A DNA stretch of 64,000 bases from Typhlomys cinereus (Eukaryota; Chordata; Mammalia; Rodentia; Platacanthomyidae): the NCBI GenBank assembly GCA_023101885.1, contig JALPQD010000004.1, forward strand, positions 10,251,688 through 10,315,687. Direction: 5' to 3'. A program made the translations under genes and the position numbers. This document shows, piece after piece, positions 22,386 through 34,149 of the stretch; the stretch's first letter is position 1, and the number at the start of each line of letters is the position of its first letter. The notes beneath the pieces were generated by a model. It made no database searches. It saw only the letters and a program-made list of their open reading frames with translations, and was not told the DNA's origin.

Positions 22386-25194
22386 CCTAAGTATCATATC
22401 ATATATTTATATATAAATATACTATCATATATTTAGCAGAAGAGTACATACTTTACATATTTTTCATGCTACATTGTATTTGTCAAAATAAATTTATGCC
22501 TTTAATATGGTATATACATATTAATACTTTGCAAGTTATTCAATGAAGATCTTAGCACAGCATTCTGCCAATGTGAACATTATGTCAGGAGTGAAATTTC
22601 CATGTTCATCTTATTATTGCAATTCGACTTTTCAGTGGTAGATTCCCACTCTGGTTTGGAAGAATTCTGTCATGCCAACAAGCAAAATTCATATCCATTC
22701 AGAGTTCCTTTCATATCTTTGCTTTTGTAAGGTCACATATATAGATTTCCTCAGAATTTTTGGATTTGATTTTATTTTCTAAAGGGTCTATGTTCTCTCA
22801 TTTGTTGTCATTTAGACCGATTTACGAATCAGACAATTTTTGGCCATGTTAACCTGTCACTACTAGTAAACCTCTGATTCTCATCTAATTGGTTAAAATA
22901 ACTCCCAAGAGTTCATATTTGCAACCATTGCTAGACAATCCTTAGCTCTACTTATAAAAAAGTGTAGACACCTGTGTACACTGAAGTCTACTCTGTATTT
23001 GCACACACAGAAGTAATGGTTTTCTTTCTCAGATATATTTGCATTCATTTTGTTTGTTTTATAAATACTCTTGAATCATATCAAATCAATCAGCTTTTAT
23101 TTCTGCCACATGAATAAGCAAAAAAAGTGAGGTGCAGGAACAGTCAACTTGTCTGTGAAATGCTGTTTTCATGTACATTCCTAGCATGGCTAACTAGCCT
23201 GGTCCATCCTCAGCTTTCAGGAAATATATATTAAATGAATTAATGAAATAAAACTGATGTCTATAAATTCATTAGATTTTTGAATAAGAATCACCATGAA
23301 TCTACCATGCTTAGAGTACATCAGTTATTTTATGTACCCATTTGTGTCTATTGGTCAATAGGTAGATATGTTGGTAAGTTGTCTATAAACAAGACTGTTG
23401 TATGTTTTCACTCAAAACTTTCTCAAATGTATCCCTACATTCTTTGAGTAATATTAACAGCCCCTTATTTCATAGTGTCCCATTGGATAAATTGTGTAGT
23501 CACTGTATTTTGAAACAAATCCTGTTTATGCATTGTCTTTAAGGCAAAAGAATTTGTTTTATGCCATATAATGTGAATTACAATAAAAAATCCATTGCTT
23601 AGTTCAACAATAGGTAGACAACATTTAACAACATAAGAAAAAGGAAAGCATTTCTGACTATTTGAATATAAAAAGCATATTAACAGTCTCCTAAATCCAT
23701 ATGTTGAAGTTCCCACTCCAATTCTGGCACTTCTTAGCTATAAACATTGGGCAAATTGTTAATTTATTTGAGCCTCTATTTTCTGCTAAAAACGATGGCA
23801 ATAATACTCATAGGAAACATGGGAAAGTTCACATGTTGCCTCTAAATATTTAGACGTTTCCATAAATGATGATGTTGGGCTTTTATTTGTTTCATCACAA
23901 AGCAACAAGTAGCAACTGTTATGCAGCTTAGATGTTAAATATGAGACAATTGTGTAAAAGCAAGTAAAATTGCCCAGCTTCCAGTATACTTAGTAATCTG
24001 TTTCTAATTACATGCATTAATGACTGCGTTTTTTTTAACACGGTGTATTTAATAAAATACATTAATAAAATAATATCTTTCAATTTTATCTTGTATACAG
24101 GATCTGGAACAAATGAGTAATCAATCAATCTATAAATTCTTAAAGATCATTAAATGATGGAGTGTCCAGAGACATCCTGTAAACTATATTTTGAGACCCT
24201 GTTCAACTCATCCTTTGTCATACACCTGTCAATGATGCAGTGCATCATCAGTTAATGAAAAAAATCTTACTGTCATGCTGTTTCCTCAATTGAAACGTGC
24301 CCAACAGCAATACCATTTAGTAATAAATCACTTTGAAACTTTCCTTCCATGGTAGTTTAGAACTGAAACTGTTCTGTGGTCAACAAAAAGGAGAAATAAG
24401 TCCTAGATCCATTAGTTGCTAGAGGCAATATTAAAATCCAGGTCGTCTAATTTCAAAGTCAAAATCATTTGGCATATTCTTTAAATGCCTATTTCTAATC
24501 CAAATGACATCATTTGAGAAAATACCAGTTATTTAGATTTGTCTTCTTAAATAAATATAATAAGTTTAGAAGACTTACAGAAGTTACAATTGTTATACTT
24601 CAACATGTGTGTGATAAAATTTTTACCAATTTGTGTTTTTTAGATAAAATAATTACTGTTAAGACCTTAATTTTGTTACTGATGTATTCTAAGAAATTAG
24701 ATTCTTAAGGTATTAAAATTTTCAGTAATGACTTATTTTATTAGTTTCAGCATCAGAAATGATGCTGCCTCAGTAAATGAGTGGCAGGACTTCAGTGTTC
24801 CCTAGACAATATATTTATTTTTCAATGTGTGCTCAAAAAGTTTCAAAATTTAAACTGCATAACAGGTGCTACTGCCATTTTGTTTTCCAATTTTTTGATT
24901 TAGCATGAAAGATGAAATTTCAACATTGTCAATTAATATGTTAATGTCAATAGTTATCTATTTCATTGTAGATAATCTGAAAAATGAAATTTTTCTTCAG
25001 TTTAAGATTAATTGAAATTATTAGTCATCATCACTGAGGAATTACCAGCCTTCATCAAACTAAGCATATTTTGAAAATTCATTCTTTTGGCTTCTCAAAT
25101 ATTCTGATTACCTTGAAATTATGAAGAAATTTTAGAAGTAGATACCAGAACATTTTTTCACATCGTCTTAACCTGTTTATGTTGTAGCTTTCGA
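22386..25194. other. Long repeat-poor AT-rich intronic stretch
   Basis: About 2.8 kb in which I see no repeat family, microsatellite or exon. A candidate for unique, possibly conserved intronic DNA. Confidence 0.4.
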
Positions 25195-25600
25195 TTTTCT
25201 TAATTGCTCAGGCAGAAAAGTATTTGCCTTGCAAGCTTGAGCATTTAAGATTGATCCCCAGCACCCACTACACATATAAAAAACCAAGTTGGTGGTGTGC
25301 CTTATTAATCTCAGCACATGGAAGGTGAAGACAACAGACTCCTCAAAGATCACTGGCCAGTTAGTCTAGCCATTCTGTAATTCCAGGTCAATGAGAGATC
25401 TTGTCTCAATGGAGGTAGATAGTATTACTGAGAATGACATCAGAGGTCATCCTCACACCTACAAACACACATTTGTACCTAAAAACAAACACACATTTGC
25501 ATCCACCCACTCAAACACATACACACACACGTGCGCACACATACACTCACATACACACATATATTCACATATACATGAATGCACACAAACATAAACATTA
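25195..25600 (+). repeat. B4/RSINE1-like SINE with CA-rich tail
   Basis: 'gtatttgccttgcaagcttgagcatttaagattgatccccagcacccac', 'ttggtggtgtgccttattaatctcagcacatggaaggtg', 'ggccagttagtctagcc', 'gagagatcttgtctcaatggagg', then an interrupted CA/CATA tract. Typical ID-B4 composite order. Confidence 0.6.
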
Positions 25601-25864
25601 AAAACATTTCTAAAAAGCATGATGTCTTTATTTATTTGATTCTACCCAACTTATAAAACATTTAGGTGGAAGATTTAAAGAAGAAAGTCCTAGCCAAACA
25701 CTATTTAGATTTAAATTATAATAAAGTTTACACTGAACTGGAAGTCCTCAGATCCTGCTGTGGAGAGGAAGTCTGGCATAAAGGAATATAAATCATGCTG
25801 CACTTTAGCCTACTATTTGAAATAAGATAAGTATTCATATGATATTAAGGGAAGATTATGCAGT

Positions 25865-25972
25865 TATCTATGAGTGAGCTAAGGCAGGAGGAACACTTGG
25901 GCTCAGGAGATTGAGACTACCCTGGACAGCATAGAAAGGCTCCCATACAAACAAAACAAAACAAAAAGATAT
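25865..25972 (+). repeat. B1-like SINE fragment
   Basis: 'agctaaggcaggaggaacacttgggctcaggagattgagactaccctggacagcatag', followed by an AAAAC-rich tail; 7SL-derived pattern. Confidence 0.5.
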
Positions 25973-26159
25973 CCACTACATTACATTGATCTTAATGGCA
26001 TTAACTCAAATTCCATTGTTTTATAACAAACAATTTTCATACATGTAATTTGGAGCTTTTTAAGCTGATTCCAACAATAATTCTAATTTTATTTACTATG
26101 TAACTGAGAGGACAACCCAAACACACTAAAAATGATATTTTTAGAGATAAGAAGTCCTT

Positions 26160-26535
26160 CATTGTTTGGATGTAAGTTTCCCTCACAAGCTCATGTTTTT
26201 TAATCTTTAGTTGATATTTGGGAAGATTGTGCAACTTTAGGAGGGGGAACCTTACTGGAGGAAAGCATGTCATAAGGGATGGGACTTGAGGATTTTTAGC
26301 CCCATCCTGCTTCTAGGAGAAGTTTGCTCTTGCAGTTTGCAGTTTGATCTGTTTTCCTCCATGATGTCTGCAGTGACTTAAGCCTCCTCAGGCTTCTGCC
26401 AGCCAACCTGCCTTTTCTGCCATTATGGACTATATGTTCCCGCTGGAAATGTAAGCCAAACACATCTCCATTTTGTCCCTTAAATTGTGTTTGAATGTTG
26501 TCTCACAGAAACAGAAAAAAGTAACTGCTACAAGG
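26160..26535 (+). mobile_element. Solo MaLR-type LTR
   Basis: Second LTR of the type at 14863: 'tgtttggatgtaagtttccctcacaagctcatg', 'ggagggggaaccttactggaggaaagc', 'agccccatcctgcttc', 'gtaagccaaacacatctcc', 'gaatgttgtctcacagaaac'. No internal region alongside. Confidence 0.6.
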
Positions 26536-27245
26536 TCATATAAATTAATTCGTCTGTGTTGAATTTGCAACTCACTTTGACCAGGTGTTTCCAGATTCAG
26601 ACCGCAAAGAACAAGCAGCAAGATTATTTTTTTAAAAAAATCTATGTTAAAGATCCCCCATGAGTTGACTGACTTAGAAACTTTCTATGTCTTAAAATTT
26701 GGTTTCTGAAAATCACTCCTTATCATTCTGAAGTCTCCCCCATTGTAAATATTGCACAAACATGAATTGATAATTAGGATATTATACATGACTTTATTTT
26801 TAATTAGAATATCATATGCCAATATTTCTGAGGGATATAATGAACTTATTTAGTTATACAATTATAAATAACTTATAATTAAATATAATTAAATAACTTT
26901 GATACACAGTCTGACATGTATCTTTAGATGCAATAAATGCAGCATCATATATATTCATTGGAGAACTACACAGTACATATCATCAAATTTTAAAAAGCTA
27001 CAAAGAATTATGCTTGAATACAAAAGAACAATAAGCTATATACATATCTATCTATATATATTTACCTAATATTAATATGGATAGTAATTATTCCTTTTAT
27101 AAGCACAATCACATTCTCTCCCTATGCAATATTTATATTTTAAAATGATTTCATTTTCCAAGACACCCAGTAAACCTATAGGAAGGAAGTACATCAAACT
27201 GATCTGTAGGCAGCTGTTATTATACCCATAGAACGAGAACTTACA
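26536..27245. other. AT-rich intronic sequence
   Basis: Nothing recognised; very AT-rich between 26800 and 27080. Confidence 0.4.
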
Positions 27246-27515
27246 GTGGAAACCTTTGGGTCTAAAGCTGAATGAGTGAAGGGAATGCACACATCAGTGG
27301 AGTTGCCTGAAGAGGGGTAACTTGATATAACATGGAGGCCTGAGCCCCCACAGGAATAGACAGGTCAGAGTGAACTCTGGGATCCATAGAAGCACACAGG
27401 CAGAAGGATTGGAGAGAGTGGGAGGGAATGGTGAAGGGAAGGGAGAGAATGAAGGGGAGGGGAAAGAGAGAAGGTGGGATAAATATACTTGTAAAAATAG
27501 AAAAAAATGATAATT
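27246..27515 (+). repeat. L1 3' UTR end
   Basis: 'tcagtggagttgcctgaagagg', 'aacatggaggcctgagcccccacaggaatagacagg', 'aactctgggatccatagaagcacac', then a GGGA-rich polypurine tract and 'tacttgtaaaaatagaaaa'. It closely parallels the L1 3' end at 44350-44640. Confidence 0.65.
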
Positions 27516-28034
27516 CCATTTTCCCAATGAAATTAACCTCATTTATGTGTCTGGGGATATGTATATGGAAGTGAATAACTTCTCAAATAAAAGTTGACCA
27601 TTGAACATGGCTTTATAAGTGGAAACCAATTTTTGAACTGCAAAGAAATAACAAATACAGATTATCAAGTATTGTGTTTGTAAAGCAGTAGATGCTGTCA
27701 AATATGCCAAGAAATAGCCATAATTTATTTAATTGTATGATAGCTTGATAAACCACTGTAATATTGTTTTAAAATGCAATCAGAACAAAAATGAGTAGAC
27801 CTGAAAATAACTAGGACATCAATGACCTTTAAAAACTGTCTGCCCAAGTGTTACTGGTGTCGCTCACTTTCCTTTCAAATTGTACTCCCTCTGACTTCCT
27901 CTTTTCTCTCCTTTGTCTTCCAATGCTCGCAGTTCTTCAGTTACAGCCAGAGGTTCCCACAGCATTGTGCCAAGTTACCTGTATCATTGTTTCTGACTCA
28001 TGTCTTGCATAGACTCTGCATTTTTTAATTCATA

Positions 28035-28036
<2 letters not shown>
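27516..28036. other. Intronic sequence before TG tract
   Basis: Nothing recognised. Confidence 0.4.

Positions 28037-28082
<46 letters not shown>
28037..28082 (+). repeat. (TG)23 tract beside Adamts19 3' splice site
   Basis: Pure alternating TG, 46 nt, ending 65 nt before the first base of the exon at 28148. Unlike most other TG/CA tracts here it is not embedded in a recognisable SINE. In the transcript it is a (UG)n run on the sense strand. Confidence 0.97.
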
Positions 28083-28083
<1 letters not shown>

Positions 28084-28147
28084 TTGCTCATAATCCAGAA
28101 AAGTGGAAACAGCAAACCAGCTCTTAGCAACACCTTATCTCTCCTAG

Positions 28148-28325
28148 TGTTCAATTACCTGTGGCAAAGGAATGCAGTCTCGGGTTATCCAGTGCATGCA
28201 TAAAATCACAGGAAGACATGGAAACGAATGCTTCTCTTCAGAAAAACCTGCAGCCTACAGACCCTGTCACCTTCAGCCCTGCAATGAGAAGATTAATGTG
28301 AACACAATAACATCACCCAGATTGG
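28148..28325 (+). CDS. Adamts19: Adamts19 coding exon: last thrombospondin type 1 repeat
   Basis: Internal exon, phase 0 at its start (AG 28146-28147), ending with one base of a split codon (GT 28326-28327 in 'TTGG|gtaag'). It encodes CSITCGKGMQSRVIQC, then NEC, RPC and QPC, giving six cysteines and an intact CSxTCG O-fucosylation motif. A linker (NEKINVNTITSPRL) leads to the PLAC domain. The split G plus CT from 31541-31542 restores GCT (Ala). Read-through of the donor would add about 20 residues before a TGA near 28398-28400. The acceptor's pyrimidine tract is short ('cttatctctcctag') and purines with several AGs lie just upstream, so splicing strength may depend on nearby elements such as the TG tract. 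Confidence 0.88.
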
Positions 28326-29282
28326 GTAAGCCGATCAGGAAGAGGAGATTCCTATTTTGCACATTGCTTAAAAGTCTGAGAATCTTTAAACTGTGCTGAT
28401 TAGTTTGGCTCCAAGTTGAATCTATTTAAATATACTTAGTCCAAATGACCAAGTGGTTAAAAAATGTCTTGAAGACCAACCGCTTTGATTCCATGACCTA
28501 TCTCTACTCAGAACCAGGTCTAGGAAATAGTAATGCCATGCTACCTCATGCCACCTTGTGAAGGATGTAGCAAGTTTTAGCTTTCCACGGGTCCCATGGC
28601 ACAACCCTGCTATGCTGATGTCCGTGGAAAAGGAAGATCCTTCCTGGCCAAGTGCTTTATGCCTTTCCTCTAATCCTGTTGCAAATTATCTTTTGGAAAT
28701 ACAGAGTGAAACATGGCTTTCAAAAAGAAGTGTGCAAATTTGCAACATTGAATGCTAGGTATCTTTGAGAAGATAACAATAAATTTCCAAGTATTGGAAA
28801 CTTTCTTTTCCTTTGTGCTTTTCTTAAAGTTATAATTTAGTTAGCATACAAAATAAAAAGTTTCTTAGCCATTTTCATAATACTTAGTTTTGGTTGATAC
28901 CCTCCCTCTACTTCTCTCTCACCCCACTGTACCCTAGTGCCCCAAAGTGTTCCCCTTACTTCATGTCAATTTTCCTCCTCATCCCTCTCTTAAAACTTCT
29001 TTCCTTCTGTCTCATGGAGCCTCTCTAGTTTTGTGGTTTCTACACACTCTTATTCCCATTCAAATATATACATGCAGTAGTTCAAAAGTGGGACATGAGA
29101 AATAACATGGATGTGTTGTTAGCAATGCCTTGATAGTCATAGTTATACTATAAGATACTTTCATATTCTCAATTCTTGTTAATCTGTTTGATTATTAGGA
29201 AACAGTGTGTGTTTTAAATAGATTCAGCCTATGCGTGCATAGCAAACGGTAATGAATAAATCAACCTTTATATCTGTTCTAA
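28326..29282. other. Adamts19 last intron, first part
   Basis: No exon seen. A pyrimidine-rich patch at 28900-29040 may be an L1 3' remnant. Confidence 0.4.
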
Positions 29283-29640
29283 TTAGTGGCTTTATTTGTG
29301 TGCATATGTGTATGTATGTGTGTGTCTATTTTGTATGCAAATGGCTATGCATGTGAGCATGTATACAAAAGGTCACTTGAGTGTGTATGCCTGTGGAGGC
29401 TCAAAGGTGATATTGACAATCATCCTGGATTACTCTACCTCCTACTGCTTTGCTCTGAGTTTTCCACTTTCCTGGATAATATCAATTCCAATATTGTTGG
29501 TATTTCAGTCCTCCACCATTTCCACCCAAGTTTTAAGTGGATCTGAGGATTCAAATTCAGATCTGGGAATCCAACCTTGGGTCTTTTAGCTTATGAGGCA
29601 AAGGCTTTGACCAGTGTACCATCTTTACAGCCTGAAATTG
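29283..29640 (-). repeat. Older SINE related to the young family
   Basis: Minus strand: TG-rich start, 'gtgtatgcctgtggaggctcaaaggtgatattgacaatcatcctggattactctacctcc', then a degraded head 'gaggcaaaggctttgaccagtgtaccatctttacagcc'. Long open frames here are repeat translations. Confidence 0.6.
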
Positions 29641-30534
29641 GTGATTTTTAAAGCTCTTTTAGCTGATATTCAGCAGACCAATTTTATAAAGTGACTTTGG
29701 GTAGTGTGGCATTAGTATTTCCTAGACCTGGCTTAGAGATAGGAGCTCTTCAATTGTAACTCTGCACAAATATGCCAGAACAGTTTTAATCATTGCAGAA
29801 AAATTGCCAAAATGCTAAGAGCTAAATTATTATATGCATTTTTGTAATATAAGCGTAAAATCCAATGAAATGGGAAGTTTGGTTGTTCACGGAATTGCTA
29901 AAGTCCTCCTTTTTGAGCCAAACAATGAGCACTCCTCTAAAACGATCAGCTCATGTAGAGAAAAATGAGACAAAATGTTGAGCTATCCTGGAGCAGATTC
30001 CTCAAATGCCTGTTTTCTATAAAACATAATCCCTCTTCTAACAGTTAAGTACAGTCCTTGAAGTATCATTTGGCAGAAAACCACAAATAATGGAACAATT
30101 GTGTTAAACCTCATTTTCTCTACTTGTTATTCCTTGAAGGGGCATCCCAAAACACAGAAGTGTCATGGTACTATAAAGTAAAATAATGAACTGAATTTCA
30201 ATAGTCACAAGAGACCTGATACACAGCTGAATTATCATGTTCAAACTGTAACTTCTAAAAACCTGAAGCCAAATCCACACAACCAAATTTTCTAGGTTGA
30301 GACCAGATGAGAATTTGCAACGACTTTTGAATTGGCCCTAACAAGTATTGCTCCCATCTTTCAGTGTCTGGGAAGCAGCACTTTCTCTGTGAATGTTTTC
30401 AGAATCCAGGAAATGATCAACTCTGAGAAATACTGAAAATAGTCTGCAGGATGGTCACAGAGCAAGATTTAATTCTTTGTGGAAAAGTATCAGTCTATCT
30501 GAGAATTATTTTAAAAACAATGTTACAAAATAAG
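29641..30534. other. Intronic sequence, nothing recognised
   Basis: AT-rich, no nameable repeat or exon. Confidence 0.4.
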
Positions 30535-30805
30535 CAGCTAGGAGAGAAGGTTCAGTGGTTATGACTCTGTCAGGCAAGCAGAAGGTCCACAGTTTGGATA
30601 CCAGGTCCCATGTAAAATGCCTGACGGAAACACAGTGACCTGCACTTCTGGACCTGGTGGGCAGGGCCTGGGAAATCCCAAAGAGAAGCAAAAGGGAGGT
30701 AGAAGCAATCTGGGGTGATTTGCAAAGTCACAGGGTCCTCCACAGGGACACAGGACCTTCTGTTTGCAAACAAGTTTAAATCCTGGGCCATTTCTCCAGC
30801 CCAAT
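30535..30805 (+). repeat. Older SINE related to the young family
   Basis: Head 'gctaggagagaaggttcagtggttatgactctgtcaggc', 'agaaggtccacagtttggataccaggtcccatg', 'ggtgggcagggcctgggaaatcccaaagagaagcaaaagggaggtagaagcaatc', ending at a second reversed-head-like phrase 'ccatttctccagccc'. Confidence 0.6.
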
Positions 30806-30827
30806 AATCTGTTTAAACATATATACA

Positions 30828-31060
30828 AAGCTGGACAGATGAGTGGGTCACGGGTTAAGCCACAGTCTTGCATGCAGAAGAGCCGGAGTTCAGATCTCAG
30901 ATCTAATACAAAAATATAGGTAGAAATGACTGTGTTCTGGACTTCTGACCCTGGGAGAAGCCTGGGAAAGCCCAGAAAAAAGCCAAGAGGAGGTAGAAGT
31001 AATCCAGGATCATCCCCAAAGTCACCATTGAGCCTCCACAGGCATATATAGTGCCTTCTG

Positions 31061-31109
<49 letters not shown>

Positions 31110-31135
31110 AGTGGAAAAAAATATATATATATTGA
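30828..31135 (+). repeat. Older SINE with pure (CA)n
   Basis: Head 'gctggacagatgagtgggtcacgggttaag', body 'gaggaggtagaagtaatccaggatcatccccaaagtcaccattgagcctccacagg', 'gccttctgata', then (CA)n at about 31062-31104 and an AT-rich tail. Confidence 0.7.
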
Positions 31136-31540
31136 CACATACAAGGAGAAAAGTGAGCGTTGTTTTTTAAATCTTAACTCTCTCTACTAAAATAAAGGTA
31201 AATGAAAGGCCTAAAATCCCAGCACTCAAGAGGCTAAAATAGAGAGATAGTTATGTGAAGCCATGATGAAGGTTACACAGACAGGCCTGTTTAAATCATT
31301 TAATAGAATGTGGGATGTTTCTTTTTAGTAAGCTTAAAACATTTTTAAAAGGAATACTATTGATTTATTCATTATCCCCACAGGGTGTGTGTGTGGTGCG
31401 TGTGTGCTGAATTCCAGAAAATAACACGTGTGCCTTTAAATGAACTGAACTCTCATAATTCCACTAAAGTAACTGAACCCTGTTCTTACTGAAGCATGTA
31501 AGATAAACTTGGAGTAAATTTACTATGTTCTCTGTTGCAG
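31136..31540. other. End of last Adamts19 intron
   Basis: Short TG-rich patch at 31385-31408. Ends in acceptor 'ttctctgttgcag' with a good pyrimidine tract. Confidence 0.5.
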
Positions 31541-31692
31541 CTGCTCTGACTTTCAAGTGCCAGGGTGACCAGTGGCCGGTGTACTGCAGAGTGATACGGG
31601 AAAAGAACCTGTGCCAGGACATGCGGTGGTATCAGCGCTGCTGTGATACGTGCAGGGACTTCTATGCCCAGAAGTTGCAGCAGAAGAGTTGA
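31541..31692 (+). CDS. Adamts19: Adamts19 terminal coding exon: PLAC domain and stop
   Basis: The last coding exon starts with two bases finishing an Ala codon, then 49 codons and TGA at 31690-31692. It encodes a PLAC (protease and lacunin) domain with six cysteines: FKC, VYC, NLC, QRCC and DTC, with the conserved phrases [16 protein letters not shown] and [13 protein letters not shown] at the C-terminus. PLAC domains occur at the C-terminus of several ADAMTS and ADAMTS-like proteins, papilin and lacunin; their exact role is unclear. The wording of this tail is what I recognise as ADAMTS19 rather than its paralogue ADAMTS17. All six cysteines and the reading frame are intact, so this end of the gene looks functional. 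Confidence 0.9.
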
Positions 31693-32785
31693 CCTCCAGC
31701 AGACTGACTGACTGACTTGTGTTCTCTATAACTACATTATTTATAAACACACACACTAGCATGTTTTTCAGACCAAATATTACCAGATTACATATAATTT
31801 AATCAAATTAATTTATTTGCTGCCTGTCAAACACTTAACATGGTTTTGTTTTGGTTATACACACATTCTGATTTATACTGTAGGACTTCATAGGTAATTT
31901 AATATGAATGAATATGTTGCATCTAGTAAGCAAATAAGAAAAAAGAAATGAAATGATTAGAGTTTTTTAAATTTAGAACTGTCTCTATGGTGCTATATTT
32001 TGCCATCAATACCATGAGTTATCCAGAACATATACTACCTTAGCATAATAGTTAACTATCTGTAAAGAAAATTGATGTGTGATTTTGTTTCTCATTTCCT
32101 GCTGCAGAATTAGCCATTTTCTGTAATCTGCAGGAGATGTGTAAACATAGCAAACCTCACAGTCTTGCACAGGGTTAAGAGAATGTATGATGAATTTGAT
32201 TCAGATTTAGAGACAGCCACAGGAAAAAAAATCCTACTGTAATTATATTTTTATGTTAATAATGGAAAGTGAAAACAGAAACTTTGATCATGTTCATGAA
32301 CATGTACTTGAACTCAAGTATTGTAATAATGAGACACTGTAATGATTTACACTGAATCACCCTTGCACTGTTGATATAGTGTAGAGAAACTGTTATAGAA
32401 ATTGTAACATCTACAAAAATGCTATTATTTTTAAATGACATTAGATTTTAGGTTTTTTAATATTTTGAACAAAAATATTGATCCACCTATTTCCTTATAC
32501 CTTTTTAGAAGATTTATGAATGAATATAGTACTTAGAATCATAAATTGAAGTGAGAAATATCTAAATATCTTTTCATTCTTTTCCCTGGGAAGAAGAAAA
32601 AGGCAGGATTCATATAGTATATGGTAGTTTCGTTGTATTTTTTTCCTTTAAAATAATTAAAAGATTTATATTCCTGTGAAACATTCAAAAGCCTATCTTA
32701 TATTTTTTTCTTGTAAAAAACATTGTATATGATTCACGTGATTTCTTAGGTTTTTTCCAATAAAATATGTGAAACTTCCTTTGGG
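31693..32785 (+). other. Adamts19: Adamts19 3' UTR (inferred)
   Basis: AT-rich repeat-free sequence following the stop codon and running to the first convincing AATAAA at 32759-32764. That implies a UTR of about 1.1 kb. Length and end are inferred from the signal only. Confidence 0.6.
32759..32764 (+). terminator. Polyadenylation signal AATAAA
   Basis: Canonical hexamer 1.07 kb after the Adamts19 stop, followed by T/G-rich sequence (aacttcctttgggtgataattcttc). A second AATAAA at 33075-33080 could serve as an alternative end. Confidence 0.6.
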
Positions 32786-33499
32786 TGATAATTCTTCACA
32801 AAGCTCTCATTTCCACATTTAGTCAGAACACACATTGTTTGCTTTTGTTCTAAAGTATCTTCTGAAGGAAGTTTATAATAGTTGAGCATTATAGACAGAA
32901 ATAACACCCCTCCTTGGAACAAGGGGACAACAGTCTTACATTCCATTAAAGTGTTTGGATTCCCTAAAGTTAAATACAGCTTGAAATACAACTTGCTTCA
33001 TCACGTCTTTAGTCGCTGTGTGTGTTCAGATAACTAGTATAAGGAAATCTGGGTTCCCTGGCACCTGCTAGTCTAATAAAATACTCTGCTTATAAGTCAG
33101 GAGGTCCTATGTTATAAATTCTAACAAGTGAAACTGGTATATTGCAAGTAGGATAAAACCTCAAAACTTAGATGGTAGTTAATACCTCTCTCATTTGTTT
33201 CACCTTCATTTTAAAAATGTGTTGTAATATTGAAATAATTTTGTTGCTAGACTTATGCCTTACTTTGTAAATTCTTTAACATAATTGCCAAGACCACAAT
33301 TTTCATGAAAGTTTGCTCAAAAGGAAAGATTTAAAAAAAAAAGGAAGAAACACTAAAAGGAGACATTCCCAACTCTGTAACATGATTTCTGAATCTATAA
33401 ATCTTAGTAAAAAAGAGTACCATGTAAGAATTCAGAATATATGTAATATCTTAGACCTAAAATATTATTACCATAGGCTTCCAGAGGTTTTTCCCACTC
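32786..33499. other. Intergenic or extended 3' UTR
   Basis: No repeat recognised. Contains the second AATAAA at 33075. Could be longer 3' UTR. Confidence 0.35.
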
Positions 33500-33895
33500 G
33501 ATGCAAAAGCTAAATCTTCTTTCAATTTTGTTTGCATGGGTACCTGAATGTGGAGTTGGTGCGTGTTTTTCTGTGTGAAGCACATATGTGTGCAGGTGTA
33601 CACACACGTGTGTGTACTCTATGAGTGAAAAGTCTGCTTTGAATGTCTTCCTCATCACTTAAAGCTTTAGTTATTGAGGCAGTCTCTCTCAATAGAGCTA
33701 GACCTCACTGATCAGCTGGTCTAGATAACAGTTTGCCCAGCCAGGGATTCCTTTATCTTCCAGTATTGGGATTAATAGGTGGCCCTCGTGTTTAACTCAG
33801 CTTCTACCTGGGTTTTGGAGATCTGAACTCTGGTCTTAGTGTTTGCTCAGCAAGAGCTTTATCCATTGAGCCATTTCTTCATTTTCCCAGACTGT
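33500..33895 (-). repeat. B4/RSINE1-like SINE
   Basis: TG-rich part (33560-33620), 'ttattgaggcagtctctctcaatagagctagacctcactgatcagctggtctag', 'ttccagtattgggattaataggtggcc', 'ggagatctgaactctggtcttagtgtttgctcagcaagagctttatccattgagccatttcttc'. Clear B4 order on the minus strand. Confidence 0.65.
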
Positions 33896-34149
33896 TGGAC
33901 CATCAGCCTCAGGGTTGTGAGGAGGATAAGAGATTTCCACAAGCCCATGATCACATTTTTACATTTTGTTAAACAAATTCACTGAACACAAACGGTACTG
34001 TGTGCAATACCAAAAGAGTGAATGAGACGCTTGTTGCATCAACAGATGGGATTTTGACAGAAGTATTGCCAAGAAGGTCAAGAAGGAAATGCATGTTCAG
34101 GTGGCTAAATATGTGAGAACATGCCTCTGCTTTCATCCTGATAGAAGCA
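33896..34149. other. Intergenic, nothing recognised
   Basis: No feature seen. Confidence 0.4.

Larger units (their letters stand above)
6646..28147. other. Adamts19: 21.5-kb Adamts19 intron
   Basis: Begins 'gtgaga' and ends 'cttatctctcctag'. The flanking exons are both phase 0 and join as WSK|CSITCGKG, so no coding exon need be missing. Its repeats are listed separately. About 14.5 kb carry no feature I can name. Confidence 0.85.

Noticed and set aside
25500..25590. CRISPR-like array of short repeats
   Set aside because: Interrupted CA/CATA microsatellite in a SINE tail in mammalian DNA; no spacer structure.
30559..31140. 193-codon open frame on the minus strand
   Set aside because: It runs through two SINE copies and a CA tract (poly Cys-Val). 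It is translated repeat, not a gene.
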